Assembly (NCBI RefSeq): GCF_040954835.1
Contig: NC_090703.1
Coordinates: forward strand, 20,101,444-20,165,443
Reading direction: 5' to 3'
DNA length: 64,000 bases
From: Lepisosteus oculatus
Taxonomy: Eukaryota > Chordata > Actinopteri > Semionotiformes > Lepisosteidae
Part shown: positions 1 to 13,200 of the stretch, in pieces
Numbering within the stretch: the first letter of the stretch is position 1
How the letters are laid out: every line of letters begins with the position of its first letter
Notes under the pieces: generated by a model
Told to the model about the DNA's origin: nothing
Database searches by the model: none
What the model saw: the letters and a program-made list of their open reading frames with translations, nothing else
Translations under genes and position numbers: made by a program

Positions 1-1116
1 GGGCTCTTCAGGACAAAAAGCTGGCAATACACCTAAGAAATGATACATGCAGATTGTGGAAAAAAAAGGTCTTTAACAAATGAGAATGTCATCGTTTATA
101 AATGAACTACTCCTTAAGTGTGTTTTGAATGTAAACCAGCTAGGGAGAAGGAGCAGATTAAGCAAAGATGAAATAATAATAAAAATAATGATTGCAAACA
201 TCTCAATGTGAATGTGAATCTCATAACCATTTCTTTTGGTCTTATATGAATGTCAGAGCTGCCACTGCTCTCAGACGTGTGGTTCTCATGCATCAATATT
301 CTCTTAAGGAAGAAGCTGGCTGACAATCCCTATCCTTCAGTACTCAAACTTATTAACAGCAGAATATTGTATAAGCATTGTTGATAAACTGAGCATCTGG
401 ATAAGTCATACATATTATCTCATTATAACCACAGGAGTGTACAAGTAGTGGTTAATTCCATGCAGCAAATGAGACAGAAAGAAAAAAAGCTAATTGAGAA
501 ATTAACCTATTTGCATCCCATGCTGAGATAGGTCCACATTCTAATCTCTTAGCTCAGAAATATGTAATAAAAATCAGAGTCACCTGAAGAAATAAACAAG
601 ATAAAACACAGTTTCTGTATTTGTTTTCTGTATCCCCTACCAATGGCTTTGCACGTTCAGAAAATCCTGACGTTTCGTACTAATTGGCCTGAGAAAGGGT
701 ACACCAAGCAGAAGGGTATTGAAAGAGCCATTAATTTCAACTCTGGAACAGTGCTGTGCACTTCTGGTTCCTATAAGTGACCCTTTACGTCCCCAAAATC
801 ACACAGAAACACTTGCAAGGTAACAAAAGGTTCATCTGAATTTAAATTAGGCAACTCTGATCCTCAAATAATTTTAGGATTTGCTTCACATGATCTGTGA
901 ATAATCAATAACATTCATCACTCTTCACAACTAAATTGTTTCCTGTCTTCTGGGATTGACTGTCGACAGGCTCTCTAGAAACCCTGCTGGACTGGTGCAA
1001 CACGTGTGGCTCTTGCTGCTCCTGTAGCTCACAAGCTCCGAGCACACACAGACTATCTGCCTCTCTCAGATCTTAAGCTTTGTGTCTGTAGAGCGGCTAG
1101 GCCACTGTGCCCCTAC
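1..1116 (-). other. FBLN5: FBLN5 intron (after the fifth cbEGF exon)
   Basis: The exon ending at 1117 leaves phase 1, so this stretch should be intron. No sixth cbEGF or C-terminal fibulin exon is visible in it. Nothing else was recognised. Confidence 0.6.
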
Positions 1117-1239
1117 CTTCACAGCTCCGGTTGTCCTCATATATTAAATACCCTGGTGGACACTCGCAGTAGAAGGATCCAGGTGTGTTCTTACAGGAAT
1201 GCTGACACAGAAACTCCGAGAAACCACACTCATTCAGAT
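1117..1239 (-). CDS. FBLN5: FBLN5 exon: fifth cbEGF (last exon in window)
   Basis: A 123-nt exon encoding [16 protein letters not shown] and then [18 protein letters not shown]. Acceptor CTTCAG, donor GTAGGG, ending in phase 1, so the gene continues to the left beyond the window. Confidence 0.95.
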
Positions 1240-4200
1240 CTGAAGGCAGCAAATGAAAGGACAGCTTTTTCAAAGGGTAAACAGGCTGCATAATGCTGTC
1301 AGGTTGCCATCAACCACTACTAGGCACTCCTGCACAGAACATCACTCTTGGAAATCCTTGCTGATTGGCCTGTTGTACTCAACAATTAGCATATCATTCT
1401 CCATGTCTGCTCCACACTTGCTGACATTCCTCTGTGTGGTTGACACAAATACCTGATTCATCACTACAGAGGACATGGCTCCAGTCCTGAATGGTTCATC
1501 TGGAGTGCCAACCTCCAGAATACCAAAGGCATTGTTCTCTTGGTTCTTTTCTTTCTTGATTTTGACAAGGTCTAACTGATGAGTCATCATCTGTGCCTTT
1601 TCCTAATACAGCTTTTACAGCTTTACAGCTTTTTTACTAATAACATAATTTAGCATTTCTGCATTAGTTATCACACGATTTCATGACAGTCAGTCACAAA
1701 TAACAAGATAATCAAAATGAAGCTAAAAACACTAAATCCACAACCAGCATCTGTATACTGTACTTTGCTTCTCTAAAAACATATATACCTATAAAGAAAG
1801 ATAACTTTCCTTTGAGGCTCAGTATATTTTCACAAACATCATTCCTTAGAAGACAGATGTTTATTCCTGTGCTTTTCAAAAGAAGGAAGACATTTTGAAG
1901 TTTTTAAGACATTTAGGGAAATACACCTAACCTCACACTTTCCAATTTGTGCATCTTAGTACTTTATCTCTCCATCATTGAGCTACACACATCGTCTTGT
2001 CCGAGAACAAACACAAAGCAGTCGTAAGGAAGTGACGGCAATGAGTTCGGATTCCTCTGGGTTTCCCTTCCCAGTCAAGCATTCAAAGGAGCCAAAGAAC
2101 TGACCGTTGCACGTGGTGCCGTCGGCCGCCAGCTCGAAGCCTGGGTCACAGCTGCACAGGAAGGAGCCGTACGTGTTGAAGCAGTTGTGCCCACAGGGAT
2201 GCTCTCTGTCACACTCGTCTATGTCTGTGAAACAAGCCTGGTCAGTGGACAAAAGGCCCTTTCTGCTCGTATGAATAGCAAGCGCTTCCGATTCTACAAC
2301 GTCACAAAGTTCCAGCACTGATTTTGCATTGGATTTCTTTTCTGGCTACGGTTTAAGGTATGAAACAGTTCCAGTTTGACTCCTCCACATCTGCCTCCTG
2401 GCTAGCCCAGGGCTGTGCTAAGGGATGGTACACAGAGGGGCCCTAATGTGCAGTCGATATGCATACACAAGCCCACAGACTAACTGTCACACCTCATGGA
2501 GGATCAATGTTCTCAATTGGGAACCACAGAAAAGACTAACTGTAACTTGGACCAGTAACTGGAGCTTTCCAGAGCAGCCTGGAATGCTGCAACCATTTTT
2601 GGGTCAGTAAGTCACACGCCACACCAGCTGTAAGCATAGGAATGGCAATTATATGTGCCTTGCTGTGAGGAATGATTCTCCCAGTTCACTGTCTCAGCCA
2701 AACCCAAACATGAGAACTATTAATTGAGAAAACCGTTTTCCTCTCCAAAGAGATTCTTTTAAATGGGCAAAGCCACTACTGGCAAGCACTGTAGGTAAAC
2801 CTCCAAGTCTGAGGGTTAGAAACGGTTATTTACTGCAAATCTGTCTAATGTTTCGGTGCACTGCGACTTTGAAACTGATGGTGCTGAAACATGAACGAGT
2901 CAGCTGGCCAGAGGAGTGCTATGACATCCCTCTCTCATTAGGACTGGTGGGGCAGTGAGAGAAGCTGGTCTGTGTAGTCTTTTCCAGATGTTCCAGTTCA
3001 TCCCAGAGGTGGCTATTGAGCTCTATAATCTTAAAATTATAGCCTGTAGCCTGGACTCTGTCATAAGCTTAGGGTAACCAGGATTCTCGAGCAATCTTTC
3101 TCAACAGCAAACAATGTAGGAGCAGCAAATATACTTCAAACAGAATGACACTCAGAATAGAGAAAATCTGATTGCGACACACAGGAGGAAAATAGTGAAC
3201 AATAATTATCAGATAGGAGAGAATGAGTTTAAAGAAGCTTCCTGATAAATAGTCTTACAGTAGGTGTTCATGTTGACATATCTCTTTCCTCATCGAAAAA
3301 GCAATGGAAAAAGGTGAACAAGATATTAGGATGCACAGCAGACCTAAAACAGTGGTGGCTCTGTGGATCTGCACCTGTGGCTGGAAGGTTGCCGGTTCAT
3401 ATCCTGTGGCCAGCAGAGGAACCCTACTCTGTTGGGCCCCTGAGCAAGGCCTTAACCCCAGCTGCTCCAGGGGTGCTGTATAAATGGCTGACCCTGTGCT
3501 CTGACCCCAAGCTTCTCTCTCCCTGTCTGTGTCTCTCATGGAGAGCAAGCTGCAGTATGTGAAAAGACAAATTCCTAATGCAAGAAATTGTTTATGGCCA
3601 ATAAAGTTATCTTATTTTAAACAAATCTAAACATTAGTCAAGGCACTGTGAAGATCTCAATTAGAATATTATGCACAACCATTTTACAAAAAGCTTGTGA
3701 CATCACTTTTACCTTTTCTATTCAGCAAGCTCAAGTTCACAAGCAAATAGGATGATGCACAGAAAATGGGAAGTCCGATGTTGTTTATTTTTGGAAAGCA
3801 CAGAAGTAGAAGGCATGAGGCCACCAGGTTACCTTGGCATGTCCTGCTGTCAGGATTGAGGATGAAGCCTGGGTTGCAGGAGCAGGAGTACGATCCTGGT
3901 ACATTGGCACACAGCTGTTGGCAGTAACCATATCTGCATTCATCTATATCTGGAAATACAGACCACCAGAACCATCAGAGGAGGTAGGGGCCAAAGCAGG
4001 AAACTGTCACACAACCAGATCCAGCAGAACATGCTGTTTAAAATAAACCTTTGAAGCAGCTTCCAAAAATAAAGCCTGTTATCGTAAGAAGGGAGTCTGC
4101 TTTACTTTAGAAGCTTTTGAAAAAGGGGCTTTTAGGCATCAAAAAGAAGGTTGGGAAGCAAAAATAAATGTGAAAATGGTACACGACACAATGCAAGTAG

Positions 4201-7200
4201 GAAAAGTGGGGCCTTTCATCTTCGTTTAAATATATTATTGTATTAAATATCTCCATCTTCTAATCACTTCTTCTAATTCAGGGTTGCAGTCGAGCTGACA
4301 AGCAATGGGTGCAAGGTGGGGTACACCCTGGATGGGACACCAGTCAATTGTTGGGCAGACACACTCCCACCAGTACCAATACCAGTATGTCTTTGGACTG
4401 AGGAAGGAAACCAGAGCACCCGGAGGAAACCCATGCGAACACAGGGAGAACATACAAACTATACACAGATAACACCTTAGGTCCATAATGGAACCCAGGG
4501 CTTCAGCACTAGGTACACCTGGCACCACTGTGCTGCCCTCATTTATATATTGTTTTGGAAAAGTAGCTGAAGTTGATTCCAAATAAAAAAACAGGAGCTG
4601 AGTAAAAAAAAAACTCTGGAAGTCCCCCAGACTTCCTCTGTGGGACATCTTATAAATGCACATGGTAAATAACATCAGTTCACCAAGAGAAACGTTTAAA
4701 CAAGTCATATCTCTAACCAGGGTGGAAACATTCACATTGTACTGGTTTGTCTGATTGCTTTCTGTGTGTGGTCTAAGAACAGTGGTCCCAATCTCTGGAC
4801 CTGAATTAAACTGCATACAGTCTGTGGAAGGCTTTAATAAACTAGTGTTGCTTCATTCCTGCTTTCTAAATTTATCTTTTCCTCTTCTGACACGGACATA
4901 TTCCAGACAACTCAATTTGGATACAAGAAAAACTAGAAATGTTAACTAGAAAGTTGTAGCCTACGTGATGCAGCTGGATATACAATTCAGTGTATTTACG
5001 GGTTTTTGTGGATTCTGGATGATTTAGAAAGATCCAAATGCCTATGTGTCTCAACGTGAAGCACATGGAATGTCTCTCCAGCACTGTCCTGATGTTCATT
5101 CCCAGCTGTGAATCCATCACAGTCTGTTTCCTCCGCATCTCTTTCTTGAATAATATTAATACTGAATGTTCATTCTGCATTCTACACTCCTGCGCTTGAT
5201 TTTGTAGTTGTAATTATGCTGTTTTTGGCAGTGGAGTGGTATTTATCCATTTTCCAAAACCTTCCTTCGAAACGGAAAGGCAGAAGCCAAAAAAGACAGT
5301 TGGTACATCAGTGTTCAACGCTCAATGAAGAATACTTGAGATCTCCACAGTACGTGTCTATGTGCAGCTTAGTTCGGGTGCAGGCTGTCAGTGGTACCAA
5401 GGGGAAATACCAACGACAACAACGGAAAACCACTGGAGTTAATTGTTTCATGCTGCAAGCTGGCAAAAATGCTATGTTTTACTCCAGGCTCAAGTTAAAT
5501 GTGCACCAAGATCTCAAGAGCTTTTAAGAGTTGTTAAAAGAAAGTTATTATTTGTCCATTTGTCCATCTGAAATGACAAAGATATTACTTTAAAATTATT
5601 TTTCTATTCAGATGGACAAATATATTTCAAATGTAATATAAATGTAACATTCCCTAACTCCCAGTGGTGAATTTCAGGAGGCACAACTGACACCTCTAAA
5701 GTCACCAGAACTGTGTAAGCGTATGAAATTAACGATTCATATTACCGGGGTCAGATCCATATTAGTGCAGTGCAAGGTTCATTTTTTAATGTTTGCAATT
5801 CCAATGAAATAAAGCAATTTAAAGTATTAGAGTACAGAATGTAGAGCTAGTATTATTTTAAATGCTGTGGAACATATACTTGGCAAGATGTGAATAGAAG
5901 ATTACTGTGGTATTTTCATTCCAGTACTAGCTCTACTGTAAGGTGAATCGCTCTGCAGGGGGAATGTCACAGGTGTACATATGTCTCTACCACGCAGTTA
6001 AAATATTTAAAGGAGCCAGACAAACCGAGCCTGAAAGCCACTGCATTTCTAAATTGGGAGGCTCTGAAATATTTAATAATTCGTAATTAAATTCGAATTA
6101 TTTTTTATTTTAAAAAAGACTGCTAGGATAATGCAAAAGGATAATGCTTTGCCTGAACCTCTCACAGGCTCCAAGATGACACACAACCTCTAAATCAAAT
6201 CTTAAGGCCTCTGGTTATCAAGCCTGTTCGTGCACAAACACCTGCATCACGGAGATGCAGGTCCTGTCCTGGCCTGAGGGCCAGAGTCCTGTAGGATGCA
6301 CAGGTGCTTTTCCAGTAGCAACCAATCAAGAGCTAAAAACTAGATTTCTAAAAAAAAATTAAAGCTCTGTATTTTCCTGTAATGACTCACACTCTTTGTT
6401 GCCTTACTAATGAAAATCTATAGTATTCTCTTCTCTTCTTATTCTCTGTAAATAACCGGTGCGATTACGTAGGCGAGATTCGAGTGGGAGTACAAACTAA
6501 AGGACTCTCCCTCGGGCCCTTGAGGATGTGAACTGAGCTCTTAATGCAGAAGAAACTGTCAGAAAATATGAGTGCTAGCCCAGTCTGGCCATGTGCGGAC
6601 TGCAGCTCTTACCCACACACTGGCCGTTGACCAGCCAGTAGCCCTCGGTGCAGGAGCAGGTGTAGCCTCCGGCGGTGTTAATGCAGACCTGAGTGGGGTT
6701 ACACTGGTGGGTGCTTGTTTCACACTCGTCGATGTCTGAAACAGAGACACAATCAGGGAGACTCACTGCGGATTGGCTCATTGAGCAAAATCTAGTGTTC
6801 AAGCCGTTTTCTTCCAGGACAAGAACTGAATCGTTCAATATAGTGTGAAGGAAATGGGCAAGAGAGAGGGGAGACATGCATGATGCATACGCCTAAGAGA
6901 ATCATCAAACACAGATGTTATCTCCTGATATTCTAATGCACCACACTTTTCTCAGCTTTTGTTTTTTCTTGCTCTAGAGCAAAAGTGCCTTTACTGAACA
7001 GAACTGTAAGAATTTAACAATGCACATACAGCAAAACCTATTGCATAAAAGAATAGAAGTAGGCCCTTCCTACACACACACACTTAAATGAAGCTTTTAA
7101 AAACATCCACTGTTCATTAAGAGAGAAGAGCAACACAGTGTTTGTTTTTTGGTACTGGGCATACCTGGCATTGTAATTTTTTACAGTGTGTATGTTCCAA

Positions 7201-10200
7201 CTGTCATACTTATGTAGCCCTGGAATGATTTCCTTTTGTGGATATTAGCTACAGAATGCCTCTAGGCAAAAGGGTTCCTACATTATGAAATCACCACTTT
7301 GGAGCTTTTTTTCTAAAGAGAGGAATGCAGATAATTGCCTCATATAAACACACAGCTTAATGAGTTATAATGTCTGATGAAGGCAAACGGCTGAAGCCAA
7401 GTCTGGCTGCTTCAGCTGATGGTTCTCTGTAATACTTTCCAAGGGACGGCACAGCCAGTGTGGGGAGCCAGCCAACAGCAACAGAGTAAAGCACCTGTTT
7501 GCAGTTAAATCTTTTGATAATGCAGATTCTGCGTTGTGGCTTTTTGGAACATCTGTGCTCCATGTGTACTACAGCCCAATAGGGAGGGAAGCATGCCTCT
7601 GTGTCCACTTAAGACCAATTCCTTATATAGTTTTACTTGCAGTTCACATCCATAATTACTTCTGATGCTGGAGATAAAAACTTGCGAGTCCTAGGAAACC
7701 ATCTGCGGTTATATATCTGGACAGCGCTACACTAACCTTCATCTTTTTAGGACACCCAGAGGGAAAGTGTTTATAGTTCACTCACAGGGCAGTAGGTTCA
7801 AAGGGGAAAAACAACAATTTCAAATATTAAATATTAAAGTGAAAGCTTTATGGGCCCGAACAAGCAGCTTGTACACATTGTGACATATAGCAACGTATAC
7901 ACTGTAACTATATCAACAGGCATGAAAGATAAAGTTCAAAGTATTTAAAGCAACATTCTACTTACATGAGTCAGGCCACAGATGAGAAAAAAAAGTCATA
8001 GCATAGTTTGACACAAATATGTAGTAAGTGCAAAGCTTGATTTCATCAAACATAGCAGCTCCTAGAATTCCATGTATTTCCTTTACTCTAACCGTTGGGG
8101 AAATGTGACAGTTCTGCAAGATGCGACTGTTTGTCTTTTTAACATAGATGAATCTACTGACTTTGACATTTTCTGACATGTGGTGTCAGAAGGACTACAG
8201 TTGGTTCAATCAAAAATGTATTTACAATTCAGTTCCTTTGAAATGCTCTCATGGTGCTACAGATCACATTGCCAGGGGCCTTTCTCTGAAAAAATGAGCT
8301 ACTTCTAGAATATTTCTGGTAGATAATAACCCTTTTAATACAGTTCCCATGAATGAAAATTAAAAACTGTGACTGGTGTCAAACTAATGCACAGCGGCAT
8401 GCAGTCAAGAAAAAAAAAGAATTTGTTAGCGAAAGACTTATTGTTTTGGCAACATCACTGAAGTCTGTTTTCGGGACATATCAAAGAACACCATCTATCA
8501 GTAGGACGATGACTGACTATCAAGCGCTCAGAGGTCTGGAAATCAAATGAGGTTCAGTCAAGCCACCCTCTCCCCATGGTGTTTGCATTCACTTTTTCAT
8601 TCCAGTGGTATCAGTGAGAAATGTGCTCTAAGCAGCTGCTGATCTGCCGCTAAAGCAGACTGATCCACAACAAATTATTTTTCTCTTATCAGGAAGCAAG
8701 ATGTTTTTTAAATAATAGCAGATGTTCTATAATACTGAGGTTACAAAGTTTAACAGATCATCAATGGATCATACAGCAACCTTATTCTTCCCTCTCCATT
8801 AAGAGGTCCAGTAAAGATGCTCATGTATTAGCGCAAATGGCTGACCACCACCATGCTTGGGTAGGGCTTTCTGGCTTTCCTGGCAGAAAGCATGTTACAG
8901 GTTTCCTTTTAAATATTGCATTTCATCCATCCACCAATCCATTTTTAACTGCTTTTTAACTCCTCATTGTTCTTATGCCTAACAGGGACTGTAGCCATTA
9001 AACCAAGTTCTAAACAACTGCCAATTTCAAACTGGGTAGTTAAATATTTGTCTATTCCAGAAGAAAAGTCATAACTACTCTAAGGAACCTTATTTGACAA
9101 TATAGCATAAACATGCAAAATAGTAACGTTATAGTATCATGCAAAATAGTAACGTGCTATTTCATCACAGATGACACACAAAAAAACGAAAATGGTCAGA
9201 GACACAACCCATTATAGGCATGAGCCAATGGCTTGTGTTGAACTTGGCCAAGGCAGCCTTTCAACATTGAACTGGTGTGATGCTGGTTGGAGCACTAAGG
9301 GAATCAATGAACCAAAACTGATGTTTCCTTCCAAACCAACAAAAGCTGAAATGCTCACTGCACTAAAAACCCTGCTAAGACCTTCCACAGCAGACGACAT
9401 AATGGGTTTTTCTAGTGACCGTGATATACTGTACAACGCCACTGCCTAACAGCAGACCAACAAAGAAACTGCTTTGAAAAATGACAGACTCTTTTGAAAA
9501 GTTACAGTTTGGAAAAGTGAGACCTCCAGTCCTACCATGACACACTGTCCTTCCATTTTCTAACAGCTTCTTCCAACTCAGGGTCACTGGGGAGCTAGAG
9601 CCTATCCCAGCAAGCAACGGGCGCAAGGCAGGATTCACCCTGGATAGCACAGTCCCTCACAGGGCAAACACACAGAAACAAACACAGACATGCTCACTCT
9701 CAAACCTAAGGCCAATTTTCCCAAAAGCAAATTAGACTGGAGCACCTGGAGGAAACCCACTCAAACACGAGGAGATCATACAAACTCCATGCAGGCAGCA
9801 CCCAAAACCCGGAATTGACCCTACCGCTGTGAGACAACAGTGCTATCCACTGTGCCTCCATGCCACTCTACAATATTAGCAAAACACTCATTTCTACCGC
9901 AGTTACTATTTATGTAGTATTAACTAATTTGTCTCAATTGGATATTTAGAAAAGGAGTTATGATATGCCTATAGTAAAAGTTAGAGCTCATGTCTTTACC
10001 CTCTCTAACAGTGAATAAAGAGGTCTGCGACTTTCTCCAGAATAAAACACTTTTCTTCTTTATTTCCTCCCTGGGATAACAACACGAAAGGTTGCATCAG
10101 TACTGATAGAAGGACACCACACAGCACTGCCAGAAGTGGGGTTTAAAGTTAGGTAAAAAAAGCCGCAATGAGTTTGGCTCACTTAGAAAACGGACTGACC

Positions 10201-13200
10201 CCCTGGTGGCTGACTCACTGCACAAGCAAAGAGCACACCATACAGGTCTGAAGATGGTATGATAAAATTGCATCTTGAATACTGTCTGCAGTCCATGCCA
10301 GGATATAGAGTCCTTAGAGAATATCTAAAGAAAAACAACAAGACTTGTTCCAGGGTCTAAGGCCATGAGTTACTGTATAAAAAAGACTGAAAATCTATTG
10401 CAGCTTAGTGAACTACACAATGGAAGATTAATTGAAACTTACCCAAAACTGCAATCCAAATAAACAAGGCTGACCCTAGTTACCATTTCAAATGAAGATC
10501 GACAAACAGCTAACATAAATGTAAACTTGTGTGAAGCGCTTCATGCGAGTTCTAGTAAAACACCAATTTTTTACAATTTACAACTTACACAACTAAAGCC
10601 TGCTGCATCATCAGATAGACTAGGGCCTTTTAAACGTCTGCTTGACACTCTTATGAAGTCTTTTAGTGTATCTGGCTGAAAGAACTTTATATCTCGAAAC
10701 TTTCTTCTGCAATTCATAATTTCATTCCACAAACACACATTACGAAAAAGCCTTAAGCCACCCACTGAGACCATGCAACTGTTTGTTACCAGCACATATA
10801 GTGTAATGCTCGGCAGATACTGTATACGTGATTCACAAATTAATCACCTGTAAAGCTGTACAGCAATTAGAAGTCACGGCCTCATTGACAGAAGCACCAC
10901 GGCCTATACACTCACCCAGAATGATACTTTTGCAGTATATCGGCAAGCACCACTTTCAGCAAATGAATTCAGCTTTGATGTAACATTCACATGATCTCAA
11001 ATAGTTCTTGTAAGTTCAAATTCTCATTTGGTTATTTTATATTGACTCTAAGCAAGAGCAGATACATGTGTCAGTAACAAAACAGCCCCCTGGCAGCTAA
11101 ATGCTATGTCACAATGTCACTGAAGTCTTTCCTCTACATATCAGGTTTCAAATACTGATATGTAGAGGAGAGTTATGCAATGTTTCCACAATATTGCTCA
11201 ACTTAAGAAGCACCCAACACATCTTTCTTGATCCAATTTGATTACTTTCCAAAGGGCAAGGGTCCCTGTGGAGCAGTCGTTTCGGCTTCTTTCTGGCTCT
11301 TTCTGCACTCTGCAGTTGGTTTCATTCTCCTTGAGTTCTGGTCATTGCCTGATGTCCACACGATTATATCCACTGTACTGCGACTGTGGGGCAGCCATAA
11401 ACATCAGTGTCCTTTGGCCCAAAAAAAAGCAATCCTAAATTACTCCAGTTCATAGAAACCCCTTCCATGGAGAACCCTTTGGCTAACACTGTACTGGAAA
11501 AGTATTTAGGATTTGTGTTTCTTTTTCTCTGTAATAAAATGAAGCTTAGGGAATATTTTGCAGAATCTAATTGCCTTTATTCTGCAGTCTCATGTTAAGG
11601 TTAAGGAGAAAGCAGATCTGTGCTGTGCACATTCCTTTCTCCTCAGACTTAACCATGTAATGCACATACACAGTATATGAAGTAAACAAAAAATGGTAAA
11701 GCTAAACGTCTTCAGTTAACATTTACTTCTGAATCCATCGCCAGTATGCTCTGATGTTTGATTTATAGGAATGAACATGGAGTAGATTCCAGGTCTGTAA
11801 TGTGGTTGAAGCTGAGGAAAGCTATTTCAAAACCTCTGCCCATGCTGTTTAATTTGTGTCCACTGCGAGGTTTGTAGCCTGGTAGCATTTACAGGAGACG
11901 TTACCCACCACAGTTCTGACTGCCTCTCCTGGTTTTCTACTCTTCTCTATCCAGTTTGCTCTTTATACAATATAGAATTCTGAGGAGTAGATATCGCTCA
12001 CCGTTCATCAAATGACTAAACCAAACAACATCCATGCCAACTGAAACAGCTTCACCATTCAAATGGAATGAATTTCTATGACACCAATTCTGTGGGGCAC
12101 TTTAAAAAATACAGTGCAGAGAAATAGCATGCGAATCCTTTGAGTTTGTGTGTAATTTCCAATACTGTAGTTTAAACCTAAGGCATACAGTAATTAGAAC
12201 GTCATGGAAGTCTTAATAGAAGCTGAAGATAACCCGCACCCAAAGGCATCCATTACATGGTGTGAACTGTGGGGATTATATGTCCAGATGAAGAGATCGG
12301 CCACATTATAAATGCTAACGTATGATTATTTTGGGGAAATCCTAGTATGAACCCCTGAGATCCGAAACATTCTTACTTTGGCAGAATAATTGCGCGGTAT
12401 TTCCCCAGGAGCTCTGGACCAGAGTGCACAACACGATCGCGTGGGGCAGTCGTCGGCATGAGGAGGTCCGTCTTACCGACACACTGGCCGTCTTCCCCGA
12501 GCGTGTAACCCAGCAGGCAGCTCGGAGCTCTCCCGGAGGTGGGGTAGTTAGGAGGCTGCGCGGGAGCCGGGGGCGGCGCGAAGGGGTTGGAGAAGGGCGC
12601 CGCGGAATCTGGGTAGGGCAGTCCGGAGTAGGGAGGGGAGTTGGGTCTGCTGAGTGTTTCGCGGGGAATGCACATGTAGCCCCCGTTCTGGTTGACACAC
12701 CTCATGTCCCCCCGGCAGGCATCCCGCATCACCCGACACTCGTCGATATCTCGGTGGGGGAGAGGACAGGCAGGCCGTCAGCACCCTCAGACTGCACCAC
12801 TCACCCGCCCCGCCCCGCCCCCGCCTGCCCCCTTGGGCGACAGGAGGTTTTAAGACGTGGCGTCCTCCCTCTGGGGCTCGGGGGGATGTCCCAGTATTCA
12901 CTACAGCCGTCTAAACAGACGCCCGTCTGGCACATTGAAGAGGGGGGGAATGACCCACATTCGTGCAGTCTTTTCTGCTACTCAAAGTTCCTACCACTTC
13001 AAAACACAAACGCATGTAATGAACTCCCACCTTTAGTTTCACAAACAGACAGGGTAGAATCCATGCTGGTGCTTTTATGTTACTATTGAGATCAGTCTTA
13101 CCAGACTGTACGTGTGCCTGATCCCGTCTGATCTTAGATGCTAAGCAGGCTTGGGCCAGCTCAGTACTGGGCAGGGTGACCTCCTGGGAACAACCAGTGC

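Larger units (their letters stand above)
6736..12476 (-). other. FBLN5: Large FBLN5 intron
   Basis: Intron of 5.7 kb between the first (RGD) and second cbEGF exons. Contains the SINE at 9556-9885, the LINE remnant at 10238-10480 and the hairpin at 11130-11169. The remainder is unassigned; no extra exon found. Confidence 0.7.

Noticed and set aside
1342..1590. 82-codon minus-strand open frame in an FBLN5 intron
   Set aside because: No cbEGF or fibulin pattern, no splice sites that fit FBLN5, and no recognised family; treated as chance or an old unknown repeat.
4235..4816. 193-codon minus-strand open frame as a gene
   Set aside because: It runs through the L2-tailed SINE copy at 4262-4545, so it is a repeat artefact.
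5558..5621. microRNA gene
   Set aside because: The stem is only 15 bp and no known microRNA seed was recognised; kept only as a hairpin.
9171..9449. 92-codon plus-strand open frame
   Set aside because: No recognised domain; lies in intronic repeat-rich DNA and shows no splice or promoter context.
10198..10213. CTCF motif (ccccctggtggctg)
   Set aside because: One core position deviates from the consensus; not reported as a site.
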